Positions 22,050 through 33,628 of a stretch of DNA of 64,000 bases are shown here, in pieces. Location of the stretch: the NCBI GenBank assembly GCA_028673005.1, contig CM054115.1, positions 195,742,370 to 195,806,369 on the forward strand, in the 5' to 3' direction. The stretch's first letter is position 1; each line of letters opens with the position of its first letter. Both the position numbers and the translations under genes were made by a program. The notes under the pieces are model-generated. The model was not told the DNA's origin. It was given only the letters and a program-made list of their open reading frames with translations, and did not search any database. This DNA is from Tanypteryx hageni. Lineage: Eukaryota > Arthropoda > Insecta > Odonata > Petaluridae.

Positions 22050-25000
22050 CAGGGGCGCGCCAGTAGTGTCCGGTGCCTGTGTGCAAAACTTTAGTTGGCG
22101 CCCCTATACCCCTCCCCCAATTAAAAATCACTTTATAAAAACATATCAGTGAGTAAAAATGAAATACGAAATATATTAATTATAAGTTTATTGAACAAAA
22201 AGCAGAAATTAGAAAAAATGTATAAAAACAATAAACATACAAGAAAGGTAAAAAAACAAAAACAACAAAAATAATTTGGAACAAATAGAGTAATTTATGT
22301 TATTTGGCAAGAAAATCATTTGCGAATTGCACTTTATATAGTTTTACGTAAATTAACAGATAAACTTACAGTTTTATAAAAACAAAAATATTAAATATTT
22401 TTGGTACAAAATTAAACTAACTATATTTTATTTGGCAAGAAAATCACTTTGTCATTTGTACTTTGTATAGGTATAAATAAGATACAGATAAACTTACAAG
22501 TATATGAAATAGGAACATATTAAACATTATTGAGTAAAGAAATAGGTCAATAAATATTTAAACAGAAAGAAAAATCACTTAGTGAATTGAACTTTTCTAG
22601 TTTTTATTAATGAAAATTCTCGAATAATATCATATATATCAAGTTGATCCAAAATATCTGACTCTATTGATATAATGGCAAGATTTGAAAGTCTGTCTTG
22701 TACCATTGTGGAGCGCAAGTAGTTTTTAATAATTTTAAGTTTAGAAAAGGACCGTCCTGCAGATGCTACAGATACTGGTGATGACAAAAGAATCCGAAGA
22801 GCAATTGTAAAGTTTGGATAAACTGTGATTAAGTCGTTTGAATAAATATACTGAATTATCTGATATATATCGTTTTTAAAATTAGAAATAAATGGTTGAC
22901 AGTGTAAAATTTCTTCGCATAAATAGTCTACATCAATGTCTGAACGATTCTCATGTGTTAATTTTTGTCCTAACTTTTTACAACAAGATAATAAATATTC
23001 TTTATTTTGTGGAGTACTTAACAAATACAAAAACTGAAATGTATTCATATGTTCTTTTAATAAAGTAAATCTTTCCTGCAAAGATTGTAATGTTTGATCT
23101 ATTATGCGGAGAAAAAAATTTATTTTAAATGAAATTTCAGGATCTACTATATTTTCATCTTTACGTTCATAATCAAAATGTGTTATCTTTTTACGTAGCC
23201 TTAGTGGTTACTACCACAAAATACAGATTCTGCGTCAAATTTTGCTGCAATTAATTTTGAGCTTTCTACAATTTCTTTGAAAGTTTCATCAGACCTATAA
23301 TCATTTAAAAATTGATTTAGATCATTCAGTGCATCTAAAGCAAGTTGGAGATTCATAGATGAAGACTGCAGTATTTTGCTGACAAAATTCACTTTATTTA
23401 AAATATCATACCAAACTCTAATACAACAAATAAATGTGAATGTAGCAATTTTTCACATAGACATTTTGCCTAATATTTGGATTGTTCGTCCAGTTTTGAA
23501 GAGTCGTTACAAATTTCAAATAATGCATCATACACTTAAGGTAAATATTTATGAAGGGGTTTTATGGCATCAATTCTGCTCGACCCCCGTGTTTCAGATA
23601 ATGGCTTTAAGGTTAAATCAATTACATGAGTAGTTAAAATATTCCATCGGTACACAGAAGAGGAAAAAATTTATATAACTCTTGTACTATATTAAAGAAA
23701 CCAATAGTTTCATGATTGATATTCGCAGCATCATTAACTATCAGGTTTAGACTATGATTTGAACATGGGACATAAAATGCACGGGGATTTAAATCTAAAA
23801 TTCTTTTTTGTAAACCTATATTTTTGCCATGCATATTAGAGCCATTATCATAGCCCTGTCCTCTTAAGTTATTTATGTCTAAATTTAATTTTTTCAGTAA
23901 ATCAGTAAGAAATATTGTCAATCCAGCCCCTGTAGCATCTGAAATTGGATAGAATGCTAAAAAGTGTTCATGTATTTCAACACTTTTATATCCTGAATTG
24001 AAATGAACGAATCTATCACACTTATTTGTTCAGTATGTGATACGTCCGGAGTACAATCTAAAATAATTGAAAAATATTTGTTTTGTTGACACAGGTTAAT
24101 AATATTATTTTTAATATTTGATGCCAATAAAGTGAGTATTTCATTTTGAATTTTATCTCCTAAATAGGAGGGCATATTTTTAAAGTCAGGATCATTAGCT
24201 ACATGTCGTGTGTGTTCCGATATAAAAGGATCAAACTTTTCTAACATCTCAATGCATTTTTAAAAATTGCCATTGTTGCGATCGTAAAGTTTATTACTTT
24301 TACCACGAAGAGCTAGATTTTGTTTGCCTAAAAACTGTACTACAAAAATTATTTTTTTTTATAACTTCATACCAACGTTTCCTTTCATTATCTAAAACTG
24401 TTTGTTGGAAACGATCAATACAAGTTTTATTTTTTAAGGATGTAATTGTTCAAATGATTTAAATTTCTCTCATGACGATTCAGGTACATTGCAAGATGTT
24501 GCCAGTCATTAAGTCCCTGAATAAATTTATTATGTTCGGAATTGTAAAGTTCAAAAAGTTTGCAGCAAAAGCAATAGACTGCGTTTTTTGAAACTGAATA
24601 AATTAACCAATTTATATTGTATTCTTCGCCATTTTTTAAATGCCTTTTATAATATGTATGTGAAAATTTTCGTACGGAAGAATCGTGTGGAAAATTTAAA
24701 TTTTTAATTTGTTTAGGACCCGTTTCTAAAATGGCTTGCCTTGTTGTATGAGAAAATGTTTCCGGCCAAAGTTCGGGATCATCAAAATTAAAGACACTTA
24801 TTGTACCTTCAGTAGATTCTACACGTTCCGAATTAACGAAAATGTCTTCAGTATCTTCACTTATTGTTTCTTCTGTATTGTCTTTGGGCCCCAGATGAGC
24901 GACAGTTTCTTCAGCATGTTCACTATCTTCACTGGAATTCTTTTCCAACTGACTGAGTGTATCAAAAATATCCTTACTGCAACCAGGAACTGTCACCGAG

Positions 25001-25856
25001 TCATTCTTCGTTGTTTAGTGAAGTACTAAGTAATTCTTTCTTCTTCCCGTTTTCTTTTATTTATTAAATTTTGATACCCGGAAAGTTTCTTTTTCATTTC
25101 CTCTTGGAACATGTTCCAAAAATCTAATTAAAGAAAAAAGTACTCAATTTTAATAAATTTTATTATTAAAATTCGAAATTAGGTATATTTTTTATAATAT
25201 TAATAAAAAACTTAGGTACAATTATTACAATGAATATTCCATGTATAAATGTACTAACTTAAATAAAAATTAATATTAAAAGAAAATGTCGAATTATTAA
25301 AAAAATATATATTAATTTCTTTAGCGAAATATCTAAAAGCGTGAAAATTAAATTTTTTCATGACAGTTTAACAAAATTAAAAAATAAGAAATATATTACG
25401 TTAAATGTACGAGAAAAGAATGAATAACTTACCTTAAATCTTAGTTCAAATTCTTGTTCTTGTTATTATGTTATTACTGATGCACTGCACTTTACTGTCC
25501 TATGTCTAATTACAAAAACTTACTACTGATACCTTTTTGATTAGTGATACGATACAGTACGGCCACTGTAACAGCAGAATATAGAATAAAGTTAAAAACT
25601 GCAGCAGATTTTCTTATATATGTTTAGAGCAAATGCGAGTTTGAACAGGATTAACCCTCGGACATGAAATTTTCACACATTAAAGTAGGCTGACTATGTA
25701 TTCATTTTATCTCACGAGTCAGTCATAGGCTAGGTACAAAGTAAGCGTATAGCTCGTATACGTCGAACTAATCAAGCCTGAAATCTTTGGCGCCTTTACT
25801 AACCTGGCGCCTGTGCGTCGCGCACATTGCACACTGTGCCGGCGCACATTTGCGCC
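22050..25856 (-). mobile_element. hAT transposon of the TTF-zinc-finger (ZMYM1-like) class, dead
   Basis: The + strand left edge is CAGGGGCGCGCCAGTAGTGT and the right edge region, near 25790-25856, is also rich in GGCGCC/GCGCAC; ends of this hAT class are typically CAGGGGCGC-like. Terminal repeats match only loosely and I could not fix the 8-bp duplication, so the right boundary is approximate. The transposase remains lie inside on the - strand. The element sits within the tandem repeat at 21830-26225. Confidence 0.6.
22575..24996 (-). pseudogene. hAT transposase pseudogene (TTF zinc finger, DUF4371-like, dimerisation domain)
   Basis: Five collinear fragments in three frames. 24996-24427: acidic leader, FNFDDPELWP, RKFSHTYYKR, then NAVYCFCCKLF, the TTF-type finger. 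24247-23957: KYFSIILDCTPDVSHTEQIS with the first acidic catalytic residue. 23921-23634: LRGQGYDNGSNMHGKNIGLQ (second) and FYVPCSNHSLNLIVNDAA. 23392-23201: a short central part. 23081-22575: C-terminal LLSSPVSVASAGRSFSKLKI...MVQDRLSNLAIISIE, the hAT dimerisation domain. At least four frameshifts separate these, so it makes no enzyme. Order and spacing are those of a full-length family member. Confidence 0.88.
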
Positions 25857-25924
25857 TCAAATGTATTCTTTGGTACTGCAACAAACATTTTCAAGCCTCA
25901 AAAAAACACTAGCATTAAAAAGTG

Positions 25925-26225
25925 GTAAAATTTCTTTTATTAATTTCTTTCGAAATGCCTAACAGAAAATTCAAACTTAGCGTAAGAAAGTGATTAAATT
26001 TCTTTTAATTGTTCAAAATACGTCACAAAAAACGAAGCATTAAAGTGGTAACATTTCTTTTAGTAATCACGTTCAAAATACGCGATAGAAAATCTTACGT
26101 TTACTAAATGATAGCAATTCTTAGATTTACATTAAAAATTCGTAATAAAAAATGAAACCCTAACAAAACAAAATAACATCCTCTTAAATTACGTTCAAAA
26201 TATGTACAAAGATAATAGCAAATGA
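25925..26225 (+). repeat. ~60-bp diverged tandem repeat
   Basis: Four to five copies, each with AGAAAATY.AA.CTTA..., GTGGTAA.ATTTCTTTT and CGTTCAAAATACG. Related units with AGCAAATGATAAYCCT also lie left of the hAT at 21830-21960, so the hAT appears to have landed inside this array. Confidence 0.65.
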
Positions 26226-26294
26226 TAACCTTACATTCCAAAATGATGACGTTTTAATAAAGGTTGGTGGCTTGATTAACTTATGCCTCGATTT

Positions 26295-26446
26295 ATCATC
26301 GGTGGGAAAACTCCTTTAGCCATAAAATTACTGAAATTACTGTCACTGTCGAGAGAAGTTCGCCCTTGAAGATGCCCACTTAGTGGGCGAAATTCATCGG
26401 GTTTATAATAAACTTTTATGGCTTAAGGAGTTTTCCCACCGATGAT
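26295..26446 (+). repeat. Foldback element, 33-bp arms (one mismatch), hammerhead-like loop
   Basis: Arm 26295-26327 (ATCATCGGTGGGAAAACTCC...) pairs with 26414-26446 with 32 of 33 complementary positions. In the 86-bp loop TTGAAGAT, a perfect 6-bp stem GCCCAC/GTGGGC and GAAATTCATCGGG follow one another, then TTTATAATAAAC leads into the right arm. A hammerhead core would read CTGATGA, stem II, GAAA; here two core bases differ and one base is extra. Confidence 0.8.
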
Positions 26447-26699
26447 AATGACGTTTTAAGCTAAAGTTTCATCATCGAAAATAGCGGCGTTGGCGGTGAA
26501 GTTCAAACTGAGCTATAAAATAATTAAGTTGAGAGTTATGACGTTTATTTACTTCGAAAACTGCTAATATTGAGAATTATAAATATAATATAATAATAAT
26601 AAGTCCTTTTCTAGGACGCCAAAGTTTAAACTGAACTTGTAAACAAAAAAGTAGAGGGAGTTTACGTTTGTTGTCATCGCAAACGCGAAAAGCAAATAA

Positions 26700-26805
26700 T
26701 CGGCGTGAAACAGAAGTAATGGTCATTAAATAATCTGTCGCGAATTTGCACTTCGCGAACCGCAAGCACGCAAAGTTCAAAAAGGTGGTGTATATTGGAT
26801 AACAT
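26700..26805 (-). repeat. Right arm of the ~90-bp inverted repeat
   Basis: Partner of 21641-21735. Downstream, 26814-27101 is an open frame of 95 codons with no family I recognise; its codons are AT-driven and I do not call it a gene. The stretch 27102-27440 shows nothing. Confidence 0.5.
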
Positions 26806-27439
26806 GGGTTCTTATGGGATTCGTTTCGTATGCTGATTCGTTTAACTTTGTTTCGTTCTACGTCGCTATTTTCGGCAACGAATTAACGACGTTAATCGAG
26901 GAAACTTTATATATATTGCCGATGAAGAAAAGTATGAAAATGACTAATAACCCTAAAGAAATGATCCACTTTGTCGAACTAAACAAAACTATAAGGAAGT
27001 TCATCAAAGATGATGAGAAGAAATATAATTATGAACTAATCGAGAAAACTATAGAAAGCAATAGAAGTTTTAAAAATGATGTAATATCTCAATTGGTGTG
27101 AGACAGCTGGTGGCAATGATGCTAGAAGCTGGTTCGATTGTCCATAGCAGGTGGTTAATTCTAAAACAAGTAGAAGAATTATACATGAAACCATAAGAAC
27201 ATCCATTTGCCAATGAGTAGGTATGTAACTAAAGAAGGAAATATTCCCACCGAATAGGTTCCAAGGTTGCCAGGAAGATTTGAATATTTACACTGAACAA
27301 AAAATTTTGAACTTTTGTTTTTTTTTGCACGAAATAAGGTGGCTTTTATTAATTTTGATGAGCTGAATTCAAAACTGAAGTTGGATCTTACCTAGCACTC
27401 ATAGTTTTTGTTAAAAACAAAAATCATTCTATTCTATTG

Positions 27440-28070
27440 CTAGCTTATTAGGAAAAATGAGCAAAATTCTTTCTGCCGAGTACGAAATACAGAGGTAGTT
27501 GTATTTTTTTCCAGCAAATTCCATCCCTGCAGTCTAGATCTTAAAATTTCCGCCTGTGTCTTTGATAAATTTAGATCATGAACAAGATCATTTAGTTCAC
27601 TTTGGGTGATAAGTTGAGGCTTATTTGAATCTGGCAACTCATGTTCTGAATCAGAGCTTGTCAGAAATGTTTCTGTTGGCTCATCTTCTTTCTCCTCCTC
27701 CAATGACAAAGTTTTAAAAGGAAGAGGGATTGGTAGTTTATGACTAACTGGCCTCATAGCAGACGGAACACTTGGGTATACTATTTTTTTCTGTCTTTAC
27801 CTTTTTGTCCCTCTACTTTAGTCATGCAAAAGTAGCAGTTGTTGACATGATTGGTCGGCTCTCTCCACACCATCGGAACAGCAAATTTATTCTTCAACCA
27901 GCCTCTGAGACATGAAACACAATTACCACAACATATATGAGGAGCCCACTTTTTATCCTGACCTCATTACTTACAACCGAAATAAAGGCCATATGCCTTT
28001 TTTATTAGAGGCATTATAGACTGCCTACAGGATTTAATTGTGTAATCACCACACACATAGCAAAAAGTAT
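27440..28070 (-). pseudogene. Cys-rich unknown protein family, decayed copy
   Basis: Reading on the - strand from about 28070: DTFCYVCGDYTIKS, SIMPLIKKAYGLYFGCK, two stop codons, then KKWAPHICCGNCVSCLRGWL, FAVPMVWREPTNH, NCYFCMTKVEG, a frameshift, and finally YPSVPSAMRPVSHKLP, acidic residues, and LITQSELNDLVHDLNLSKTQ, EILRSRLQGWNLL, FRTRQKEF. The spaced CxxC pairs suggest zinc binding. From memory this is a family found in many copies in arthropod genomes, probably TE-associated, with no known function. The copy cannot be translated intact, and the N-terminal part is unclear. Confidence 0.6.
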
Positions 28071-28574
28071 CTGATGAATTAATGTGCTGACGTGAGATTT
28101 TTCAACACTAGTTAATTGTTAATGAAACCACTAAATATAAATAAATATAACAAAATCAAAGATTCTTTTAGAAAAAGATGATGTGGCTTTTCACAAAAAA
28201 AACAAGTTCACTGCTCAACAGCAGCATTGTGTAAATGCTTTGCTTTTGACTTTTAAAAGCAAATGGCATCAAACCGACTGTTTCTCTGTCTCCAACTATC
28301 CAGAGGGTATGCCTTGTCTAACATTAAATTGGCAATGTCGCATGATACCTTACATAACAATGTTGCGATTAGTCGTCTACATTTTTTTGCTCTTATAAGG
28401 AAATTTAGAAATACAAATAAACTTTATGGAATATCTTGCGATCTGAGGGTGCTAGAAAAACACAGATTACATATTAAGAATCAGCATTTAAATATGCATA
28501 TAGGCCACCCTATTTTGTTCAAAATTTTTTTTCGTTGTTCAGTGTTATCGGCCAATCAGCCTGCTCCCGGCAGT

Positions 28575-28690
28575 CTACACAATATTCACAAAGACTCACT
28601 ATGCAATTTCAAAAGCATCTTGATTTCACCCAACTCAGAGAACAAGCTGGATTTCGCAGTGGATATAATACGTTACGGCCAACAAGAAAC
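28575..28690 (+). pseudogene. RTE-like reverse transcriptase fragment
   Basis: A short stretch reading KLFTKTHYAISKAS-like, one stop, then HPTQREQAGFRSGYNTL, close to the REQAGFRxGxST block of RTE/BovB-type reverse transcriptases. It is fused directly to the CR1-like 3' end that follows. Only about 35 residues remain. The 28100-28574 stretch before it shows nothing I recognise. Confidence 0.5.
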
Positions 28691-29235
28691 TGGCATTCAT
28701 AGGTAGAATAGTACGGAACACTACAGAGAAAGTACGCGAAACATGCTACTTATCACTGGTAAGACCACAAGTGGAATTCGCAGCGAGCATATGGGATCCG
28801 TACGAGAAGGGACACATAATTCAACTAGAAAGAGTACAGCGCAGAGCAGCCAGATTTGTAAAACAAAAGTACGAACATAAGGAAAGCGTCACCTCTTTAT
28901 TGAGCGATTTGAACTGGGTATCACTGGAGGACCGTAGATTGCACTCAAGGTTGAAACTTCTAGAGAAATATAGGTCAGAATGTCTAAAAGAGGAGGTAGT
29001 GGGAATAATTGTGGCACCGACGTATATAGGTAGAAATGATCGAGACGATAAAATACGTGAGATCGATTGTAGGACGGAGCGTTATCTAGGCTCGTTCTTT
29101 CCGAGGACAATAAGAGATCACAATAGGAAATTTCGAATTGCGTTAGACAATCTTTAGGTAGTATTTGGTGCATTGCACCCCCTGCCACCCACCAACTTGG
29201 TGAATTGCAGGGTAACTTGTAGATGTAGATGTAGA
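28686..29235 (+). mobile_element. 3' end of a CR1-like LINE (severely 5'-truncated)
   Basis: Encodes the last ~150 residues of ORF2: RETCYLSLVRPQVEFAASIW, DPYEKGHIIQLERVQRRAAR, LLSDLNWVSLEDRRLHSRLK and a stop at about 29157. The 3' UTR (GCATTGCACCCCCTGCCACC, AATTGCAGGGTAACTTG) ends in TAGATG hexamers. The identical tail starts the - strand LINE at 36728. Severe 5' truncation is the usual outcome of target-primed reverse transcription. Confidence 0.85.
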
Positions 29236-29423
29236 TATGTCAGTCCCAATCCACAAACAAAGAATATCATCCATGTATCTAAACCAGTAATGGATGTATC
29301 TAGGCCCTTTGTTGCTGGAGTCAAAGATTTTTTCATGAGATGGTTCACAAAAATATCGGCAAGTAAAGGAGATAGGAGAGAACCCGTAGCCAAACCATTG
29401 TTTTGTTTATAAAAAAACTCCAC
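29235..29423 (-). pseudogene. Penelope-like reverse transcriptase fragment
   Basis: On the - strand: FFYKQNNGLATGSLLSPLLA, DIFVNHLMKK, then after a shift FRYMDDILCLWIGTD, the catalytic block of Penelope-like reverse transcriptases. About 60 residues only, abutting the LINE tail. It is a different copy from the one at 15017-17627 and points the other way. Confidence 0.75.
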
Positions 29424-29555
29424 TAAAACGAAATAATTTTGATTTATTTTGCCATTTATTTATCTTTTTCTTTCTTGCAAGTGCTATCGAAGTGCTAATG
29501 ATGGGTCATCAGTGAAACCATTTTCATCTCTCTTTCTCTCTCTCTCTCACTTCAG

Positions 29556-29744
29556 GTGGTCGATATAGACCCATTCTGGTCCCCGTCCACACAGGAAGAG
29601 TATCTGCACTTTGGTGACAAGGCGGACGCCGGGAACCGAGCCCGAAAGTACATGGACAATGTTCGCCGAAGGAAAGGTTTGCCCCTCGAGCGGAAAATAG
29701 TAGAGCATGCCGAGAAGCAGAGGACTTTATCAAAGAACAAGTAG
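29556..29744 (+). CDS. EFL1: EFL1 last exon (C-terminus)
   Basis: Follows a polypyrimidine tract and CAG at 29553-29555 and runs to a TAG at 29742-29744. It reads [40 protein letters not shown], and ends [16 protein letters not shown], the conserved C-terminal tail of EFL1 after the SHWE signature of the previous exon. It is in phase 0 with that exon, so the splice joins SHWE to VVDIDPFW with no shift. The tail packs on domain V in the family. No frameshift or stop is present, so the gene looks active. Confidence 0.95.
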   Translation: MVDIDPFWSPSTQEEYLHFGDKADAGNRARKYMDNVRRRKGLPLERKIVEHAEKQRTLSKNK

Positions 29745-29795
29745 GAAGGGGGCACCTCCCTTCCTCTTCATTCATTTTCCTCGATATTCATCGTC

Positions 29796-29801
29796 AATAA
29801 A
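29796..29801 (+). terminator. EFL1: EFL1 poly(A) signal
   Basis: AATAAA 52 bp after the EFL1 stop, followed by a T/G-containing stretch (ATGCTGTGATGTATTTTTTC) suitable as a downstream element. Implies a very short 3' UTR of roughly 70-80 bp. Confidence 0.7.
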
Positions 29802-29829
29802 GATATATGGCGTTTATTCAATGCTGTGA

Positions 29830-30889
29830 TGTATTTTTTCCTACCCTGATTGCAGGCATTAAATGTGTCCGGAAAAAATGGGCATTGATGATTCGGTCTA
29901 TGAAAAGAGGAACGGGTATCAATTTAAGTGTGGTAATACAATATTTAGAGATTCACAATGAAAGTGAGATAAAAATACATACACAATTGGAATAAAAGGA
30001 TAAAAACCTTTAAAAGGCATTTGAAATAAAAGGAATAATGTAATTGCAAAAATGATTTAAAAAATCTGATATCCAGCACGGGACTTTCTCCATGCAAAGA
30101 GAGTAATGAAAATGATTGGCTCATGAGTTCTCTCCACTACAGCTTCCTCAAGAATAACTATAAGCAGTTACATTCGTTTTTGTAACACATTTGTGACAGC
30201 GGCCACTACTATTGGTACACGTGTGCCATTCCTGGTGGATTTTGTGCACCACCTGTGGCCAGGGGTGCTGAGAGCCAATACGGGCCCCTGTACAAAACTT
30301 GCCGGGCCCCACTCTATGAACTTAATTCTCTCTATAGGTCACTACCCAAATCTCGGGTCTAGGCCCCATGAGGGTTCTCGGGCCTCAGGGCAGTGACCCC
30401 CACTGTCCTCCCCTCTTGTCAGGCCTGCCTGTGGAACACATGATCTTTTTGCATCGTATACTTTTGTAACAGAAACGGAAAACTGAATGCCTTGGGTTCT
30501 ATGCATACATCCACAGGAAATACAATTTCAATGTGTGCCACCAGTGGAGCACAGAAACACTTCTTTTAACCTATATATTTTTGAAATCAGCAGACATAAC
30601 ACACTTCTTAAAGTTTTTCATTTGGCCAAACAAACACAAAATGAACTTATATTTTCAAATTTGGATGTAAAAATTAAAATATGAAAAATAAAAATATCAT
30701 AATATGTGTTCAAATAAATAAATATGCCTTACAATTATTTACGAATTAGATGGACAATGCAGTCTATCATAAAAATATGCAAAATAGATTATAAGAGGTA
30801 AAAAAATGATAAAAATATGATTAAATTATAGGAAATTATAATTAGAAATAGTAAAAATCAGGAGCTAAAAAATTTCCTTTCAAAGTTTT
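29830..30889. other. Intergenic sequence with a possible small MITE
   Basis: 30259-30427 begins CCAGGGGTGCTGAGAGCC and ends GTCAGGCCTG, is GC-rich, and is flanked by CCTGTGG at 30252-30258 and 30428-30434, so it may be a hAT-type MITE of 169 bp with a 7-bp duplication. The remainder is AT-rich with no coding signal. Confidence 0.45.
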
Positions 30890-31330
30890 TATCTATGCTT
30901 TTCATTAAAGCATTCCAAACACGGTTGTCCATCACATTATTTACAAAATGTGCAAACTCTTTTTGCTTTTAACCTAGCAACTTTGACACTTTTTTAATTT
31001 TGTAATTTTTCATAACTTGACAAGCACTTTTTACAAATGTCTCTTTCTTTTACCTCATATTTAACCATTCAATGAATAGGTGTGCTATGTTTTCTTTGCC
31101 TGGAATGCTCGGGAACAGTAAGATCTCCACCATCCCCAATGGGTTCACCAGTGTGTTCTTCTAACAAGTCTTCTTTAATATTTCCTGGAAGAGCAGGATT
31201 TTCACTGTTGTCAGTTGCTGTCACCCATGCATTCACAATACATGTTCCCGAAAAGGAGGTAGACCACCAGACCAGTTATTCTTTTCTCCCACCTGATATT
31301 TTTGATGAAATGGTAAAATCACTGTAGGTT
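30890..31330 (-). pseudogene. piggyBac-like transposase C-terminal relic
   Basis: Read on the - strand: FSGTCIVNAWVTATDNS (resembling the conserved VNAW region), then LTVPEHSRQRKHSTP, KERDICKKC, KAKRVCTFC, and QPCLECFNEKH, resembling the PLCLxCFxxxH end of the Cys-rich C-terminal finger of piggyBac-type proteins. Stops interrupt it. The N-terminal catalytic region was not found. The family call rests on the Cys pattern only. Confidence 0.4.
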
Positions 31331-31884
31331 TTTGCACTCAATTTAAATGTGCAATCCAATGAGTTATATGAAAGGTGATATTTAGTCGAATGGTAAACAT
31401 GTATAACCTAAGTCAAGGGCAGCCCGAGAGTTTTCTCGAATATGGACAAGAATTATTTAGGCCATCCCTAATACAAGTCTCTTCATATCCATCAGCACAC
31501 CAAGGGAGGCATTCAAAATCACACGATTTTGATCCATGAAGTTCACACCAGTAGTTTTCTTAGCAATTATTACAAAAAATCTTGTACTTATAAATTCAGC
31601 AGAAATATTATTTAAAATACATTCATTCAATTAAAAGGAATTCGTTGAGGTATTCACACTTGAAAATGCACAGAGAAATAAAAACACAGATTACAAAAAA
31701 TGAATAATTAGATACATCTTAAAAACAATTGTAACCAAGTACGATATTTCTTACATAAAGTTGATAAATAATAAAATATACACATTAAGAAAATGGGCAA
31801 AAGATTTAGGTTAAATACATTCTTAAAATAATACAAACTTAGATGGTGAAAATAAATACAGTTATATAATAAATAAGTTATCAT
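31331..31884. other. Unannotated AT-rich spacer
   Basis: Nothing recognisable before the Helitron-like array. Confidence 0.35.
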
Positions 31885-32399
31885 TACTTTACACATTTCT
31901 GCCAAATTTTAAAGTTGTAGTACTTCTAGAAGTGAAATAATATTTTTCTAATTGTTTAAATTATAAACATTTTTAACGGCAGCCGCAATATATTTATAGA
32001 GAGATTCAAAAGTTTATTTGTGTAAATAACTTGAAAATTTCAGCTTTTTAGCTCATCCCGTAGTGCACTAAACAGTTATCTATTTGTTTATAATTTAAGA
32101 ATTTTTAACTGCCAAACAAATTAAAATGTCAAAATTTGTATAATCCTTATTTCGTTATTTAACAAATTCTACCGCTAAAAACAATTTCAGCTCCATAGCA
32201 TATTCGGAAAGACATAAACCTTGAAAATTTGTTTTTTTTAGTGGCCGCATTGTTGGACCTTTTCAAGATTTTCGTTTTTTCTAGTCGGTTTTGCACAAAA
32301 TCCTACCTAAGAAAAAAATTTCGAATCTCCAGCTCATCTGGAAGTGCCTAAACATTAGTATCCTCCTCCTCCACTGTAAGGAACGTCGATATATAATGA
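31885..32399 (-). mobile_element. Helitron-like copy 3, 3'-truncated
   Basis: Oriented to the left: 5' end at about 32399 (TCATTATATATCGACGTTCC on the - strand), homology stops near 31885 within the sequence TTTCTGCCAAATTTTAAAGT. It abuts the 3' end of copy 4 head to tail, as in a tandem Helitron array. Confidence 0.55.
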
Positions 32400-33628
32400 C
32401 AAGTAGTTGGTGCTTGCATTCTGCAAGCATTTCATCTGACCCTGATAAAGATTAATATTTCAGAGAGGTATAACATTATTAGAAATATTTTTTTAATATT
32501 TCACCTCTGTACCCAATTTTTATCTTTCCTTATTGAAAAATATTTGATTAAAACAATGCCTTAAATTTGCAATTTTAAGAATATTATACTTTATCCAATG
32601 TAAGGTACTAATTCCACACATTTTTGTCAAATTTGAAGTTGTAGTACATCTAGAAGTGAAATAATATTTATTTAATTGTTAAATTTTAAAAGTTTAATAC
32701 GGCCGCAATAACACTTTGTTGGAGCTTTCAAAAGTTTGTTAGTTTCAATGTACTGAGCTTTTTAAACTTTAAAATTTCAGCTTCCTAGCTTGCCCCAAAG
32801 TACCTAAACATTTATCTATTAGTTTAAACTTTAAGAATTTTTAACAGCCAAAGAAATTAAAATATCAAAATTTCTATAATTTTTATTTCGTTTTATTACA
32901 AATTCTACCAGTAAAAAAAATTCAGCTTCGTAGCACATTCGGTAATACATAATCCTCAAAAATATGTTTAAACAATTTCGAATTTTTAGCGGTCGAATTT
33001 TTTAATTTTTTCAAAATTTCCTTTTTTTCTATGTATAATTTTCTACAAAATGATTTCAAAAACTCAAACCTGCAGCATATAGTTTCCAAGATAAAAATTA
33101 TTAAACTTTAATCTTCAAATGGGTTTAAAACAACTTCTAAAAATTAACAATTTAGAAATTATCGTTTTTATAGTTTGTTATGAGAAGAATTCTCTAATCC
33201 TGCATAATTTCAGCTTCTTAAACTAATTAGATTGGTCTACACATTGAGATAACTTTTTCCCATGCTAACTTATGGGAGATATTCCGGGGTATCTGGAGTC
33301 GATCCCAGGACACTGTAAGCAAAGGTAACATTATTTCCTAATAGATATTGTGGCCATCTAGCAACACTGAAATTTTCATTTTTCTAGCTTACGGGCAAGT
33401 GCCCAAAATTAATTTTTAAAAATGGCGCAATGCTTTACTTATGGGAAAAAACGCAAATTTCGGAATTTCTAGAGTCGAACTCATGTCACTTAAGTGTGAA
33501 GTCTCATTTTATCTGTAGGTTTCTCCATCATATCTACAAAGACAACCTTTCAGCTCTCTAGCTCTTGTAGTTTGGGCTGGACATTAGTATCCTCCTATAT
33601 CCTCCTCTGTAAGGAACGTCTATATACA
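32400..33628 (-). mobile_element. Helitron-like copy 4, near full length
   Basis: 3' end at 32400 with the hairpin TGCTTGCATTCTGCAAGCA (32411-32429) and CTACTTG on the - strand. The 5' end is at about 33625, TATATAGACGTTCCTTACAG on the - strand, interrupted there by the mariner element. The unit is about 1.2 kb and has no long frame. Confidence 0.6.

Larger units (their letters stand above)
14187..29555 (+). other. EFL1 last intron, ~15.4 kb, filled with TEs
   Basis: Bounded by a GTGAGT donor at 14187 and a pyrimidine-rich acceptor (TCTCTCTCTCACTTCAG) ending at 29555. It contains a Tigger element, a Penelope-like element, a mariner fragment, a Helitron-like fragment, a hAT pseudogene, tandem repeats, a foldback, a Cys-rich pseudogene and LINE fragments, on both strands. 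Nothing in it looks like an additional EFL1 exon. Confidence 0.85.

Noticed and set aside
26814..27101. 95-codon frame on the + strand
   Set aside because: No family resemblance, AT-driven composition, within the EFL1 intron without splice support.
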